Positions 5,671-6,635 of a DNA stretch of 6,635 bases are shown here, one piece after another. The DNA comes from SG8-41 sp029864385 (GTDB taxonomy: Bacteria; Pseudomonadota; Gammaproteobacteria; Burkholderiales; SG8-41): NCBI GenBank assembly GCA_029864385.1, contig JAOTTL010000189.1, forward strand, positions 1 through 6,635, in the 5' to 3' direction. Positions within the stretch are counted from its first letter, which is position 1; each line of letters begins with the position of its first letter. The translations under genes were made by a program, and so were the position numbers. The notes under the pieces are model-generated. The model saw only the letters and a program-made list of their open reading frames with translations. It was not told the origin of the DNA and ran no database searches.

Positions 5671-6385
5671 GCGGCTAACGATGAACGCGTCCGGACCGGT
5701 GATTGCCTGCCGCAATCTCTGCAAGACTTTCCATCAGGGCAAGGAACCGGTCCCCGTGCTGCTCGGCGTGGACCTGGAAGTCGCCCCGGGCGAGCGGGTC
5801 GCGATCGTTGGTGCCTCCGGATCAGGCAAGAGCACGCTCCTGCACATTCTGGGAGGGCTCGATGGCCCCAGCGCCGGGGAGGTGCATGTGGCGGGAAAGG
5901 ACCTCGGCCGCCAGACGGAGATCGAGCGCGGTCTCGTTCGGAACCGCGCGCTCGGTTTCGTCTACCAGTTTCACCATCTGCTGCCGGAGTTCACCGCGCT
6001 GGAGAACGTGGCCATGCCGCTGCTCATCAGACGCATGGACCAGAAGGCGGCCTACGCCGAGGCGGCGCAGATGCTGGCGCAGGTCGGGCTCGAACACCGG
6101 CTCACGCACCGTCCCGGCGAGCTCTCGGGCGGGGAGCGCCAGCGCACGGCGCTCGCCCGCGCTCTGGTGACGCGGCCGGCATGCGTGCTCGGCGATGAGC
6201 CGACCGGCAATCTCGACCGCCAGACGGCGGAAACCGTGATCAATCTGATGCTCGATCTCAACCAGCGCATCGGCACGAGCCTCGTCATCGTTACCCACGA
6301 CGCCGAGATCGCGCGGCGCGCAGACCGTATCCTGCGGTTGCGGGACGGCGAGCTGCACCCTGAAGCTCCGAGCAGCATGGCGTAA
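5663..6385 (+). CDS. lolD: Lipoprotein-releasing system ATP-binding protein LolD
   Basis: LolD is the cytoplasmic ATPase that powers lipoprotein release by the LolC/E or LolF permease. The 240-residue protein, close to the usual 230-235, has a complete ABC set: Walker A GASGSGKST (50-58), Q-loop Gln102 in VYQFHHLLPEFTALENV (the YQxHxLLPEFTALENV stretch is typical of LolD), signature LSGGERQR (154-161), Walker B CVLGDEP with D178-E179, D-loop NLD (183-185) and the switch His212 in VTHD. The start is ATG 5663, inside the end of the upstream permease gene (8-base overlap, ATGAGTGA), which suggests translational coupling. A CGGAAG about eight bases upstream may serve as ribosome binding site. An in-frame ATG at 5681 is a possible shorter start. 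It ends in TAA and is followed by a convergent gene. Confidence 0.96.
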   Translation: MSERLTMNASGPVIACRNLCKTFHQGKEPVPVLLGVDLEVAPGERVAIVGASGSGKSTLLHILGGLDGPSAGEVHVAGKDLGRQTEIERGLVRNRALGFVYQFHHLLPEFTALENVAMPLLIRRMDQKAAYAEAAQMLAQVGLEHRLTHRPGELSGGERQRTALARALVTRPACVLGDEPTGNLDRQTAETVINLMLDLNQRIGTSLVIVTHDAEIARRADRILRLRDGELHPEAPSSMA

Positions 6386-6405
6386 GCAGTTGGCTGCAGG
6401 CGGAT

Positions 6406-6445
6406 AAAAGCGCGCGCCCTGGGGGCATGTCTTCGCGGCCCTTTT
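6406..6445. terminator. Weak candidate bidirectional terminator between convergent genes
   Basis: In the 66-base gap between lolD and the convergent right-edge gene, AAAAGCGCGCG (6406-6416) faces CGCGGCCCTTTT (6434-6445). AAAAG pairs with CTTTT and CGCG with CGCG, separated by a small internal loop and a loop of about 17 bases. Four A on one side and four T on the other would give a short U-tract in both directions. The stem is imperfect and the U-tract short. The location suits a shared terminator better than the structure does. Confidence 0.3.
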
Positions 6446-6451
6446 CGAGGC

Positions 6452-6635
6452 TTACCTGCCGGTGCTCGTCGCGCTCTGCTCACTCTCGGTGAAGGGGGCG
6501 ACACGCATCACACTCGCGCGCGTCAGCGCATCGTAGGCCGACGGGTCCTCGATTGCCTGCTGCAAGAGAAACCGCGGGGCCCCGCGCTTGATGAGCCGCG
6601 GTACCGCGACACCGACCGCGAGCACCAAGCCCAGT
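6452..6635 (-). CDS. Unrecognised protein, C-terminal 60 residues (gene runs off right edge)
   Basis: An open minus-strand frame enters from the right edge and stops at TAA 6454-6452. It begins in the window as LGLVLAVGVAVPRLIKRGAP, then RFLLQQAIEDPSAYDALTRA, then SVMRVAPFTESEQSATSTGR. The first 12 or so residues are hydrophobic, like the end of a membrane helix followed by a basic patch (RLIKRGAPR) that would lie in the cytoplasm, then an amphipathic segment and a polar, Ser/Thr-rich disordered tail. Codons are GC-rich at third positions, as in the neighbours, which supports real coding. I do not recognise the family. The gene is convergent to lolD, so it is not part of the lol operon. A longer open frame on the same strand overlapping lolD (6504-6052) is an antisense shadow. 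Confidence 0.6.
   Translation of the reverse strand, partial: LGLVLAVGVAVPRLIKRGAPRFLLQQAIEDPSAYDALTRASVMRVAPFTESEQSATSTGR

Noticed and set aside
4510..5724. Long minus-strand open frame of 404 codons opposite the lol permease
   Set aside because: The translation is rich in His, Asp and Arg and looks like an antisense frame of membrane-protein codons; the plus strand matches the LolC/E family throughout.
6386..6397. GCAG-TTGG-CTGC hairpin just after the lolD stop as a terminator
   Set aside because: The stem is only four base pairs and is not followed by a T-tract.

Overview
This is a GC-rich window from a Gram-negative proteobacterium, most likely gamma and possibly beta. The reasons are the lipoprotein-sorting ABC transporter pair (lolC/F-lolD), which implies an outer membrane, and the gene order rpfE-recJ-prfB-lysS. 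I recall that order from Xanthomonas-type and betaproteobacterial chromosomes. All recognisable genes are chromosomal housekeeping genes. I see no prophage, toxin-antitoxin, CRISPR, tRNA or rRNA.

Layout. The first two thirds is a minus-strand, operon-like run. In transcription order it is rpfE (phosphoglycerate-mutase-like protein of the RpfE type), recJ (5'-3' single-strand exonuclease), prfB (peptide chain release factor 2, read through a programmed +1 frameshift) and the 5' end of lysS (lysyl-tRNA synthetase, cut by the window start). Gaps are only 4 to 25 bases. A short divergent intergenic region (about 4313-4428) carries a 10-bp tandem repeat and a plausible promoter for the plus-strand pair lolC/lolF-lolD, whose coding regions overlap by 8 bases. 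After lolD, a 66-base convergent gap with a weak candidate two-way terminator separates it from the C-terminal 60 codons of an unrecognised minus-strand gene running off the right edge.

The most unusual content is inside recJ. A block of about 250 bp holds six tandem 39-bp units built around a GC-rich palindrome (C6-TTTGACAAA-G6), and it interrupts the catalytic DHH domain in frame. Three of the units are identical and the other three are progressively decayed. The block encodes a Pro/Gly-rich repeat (unit NPPNPPLSKGGDT) of about 83 residues where other RecJ proteins have a short loop. It has 9-bp inverted ends (AATCCCCCC / GGGGGGATT) and looks like a small palindromic repeat element that entered the gene and expanded in multiples of three without breaking the frame.

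How the genes work together: prfB and lysS serve translation, recJ serves recombination and repair, and LolC/F-LolD releases outer-membrane lipoproteins from the inner membrane. RpfE has no settled biochemical role. No new multi-gene system is evident. The in-frame repeat expansion within RecJ is the best candidate for something new.
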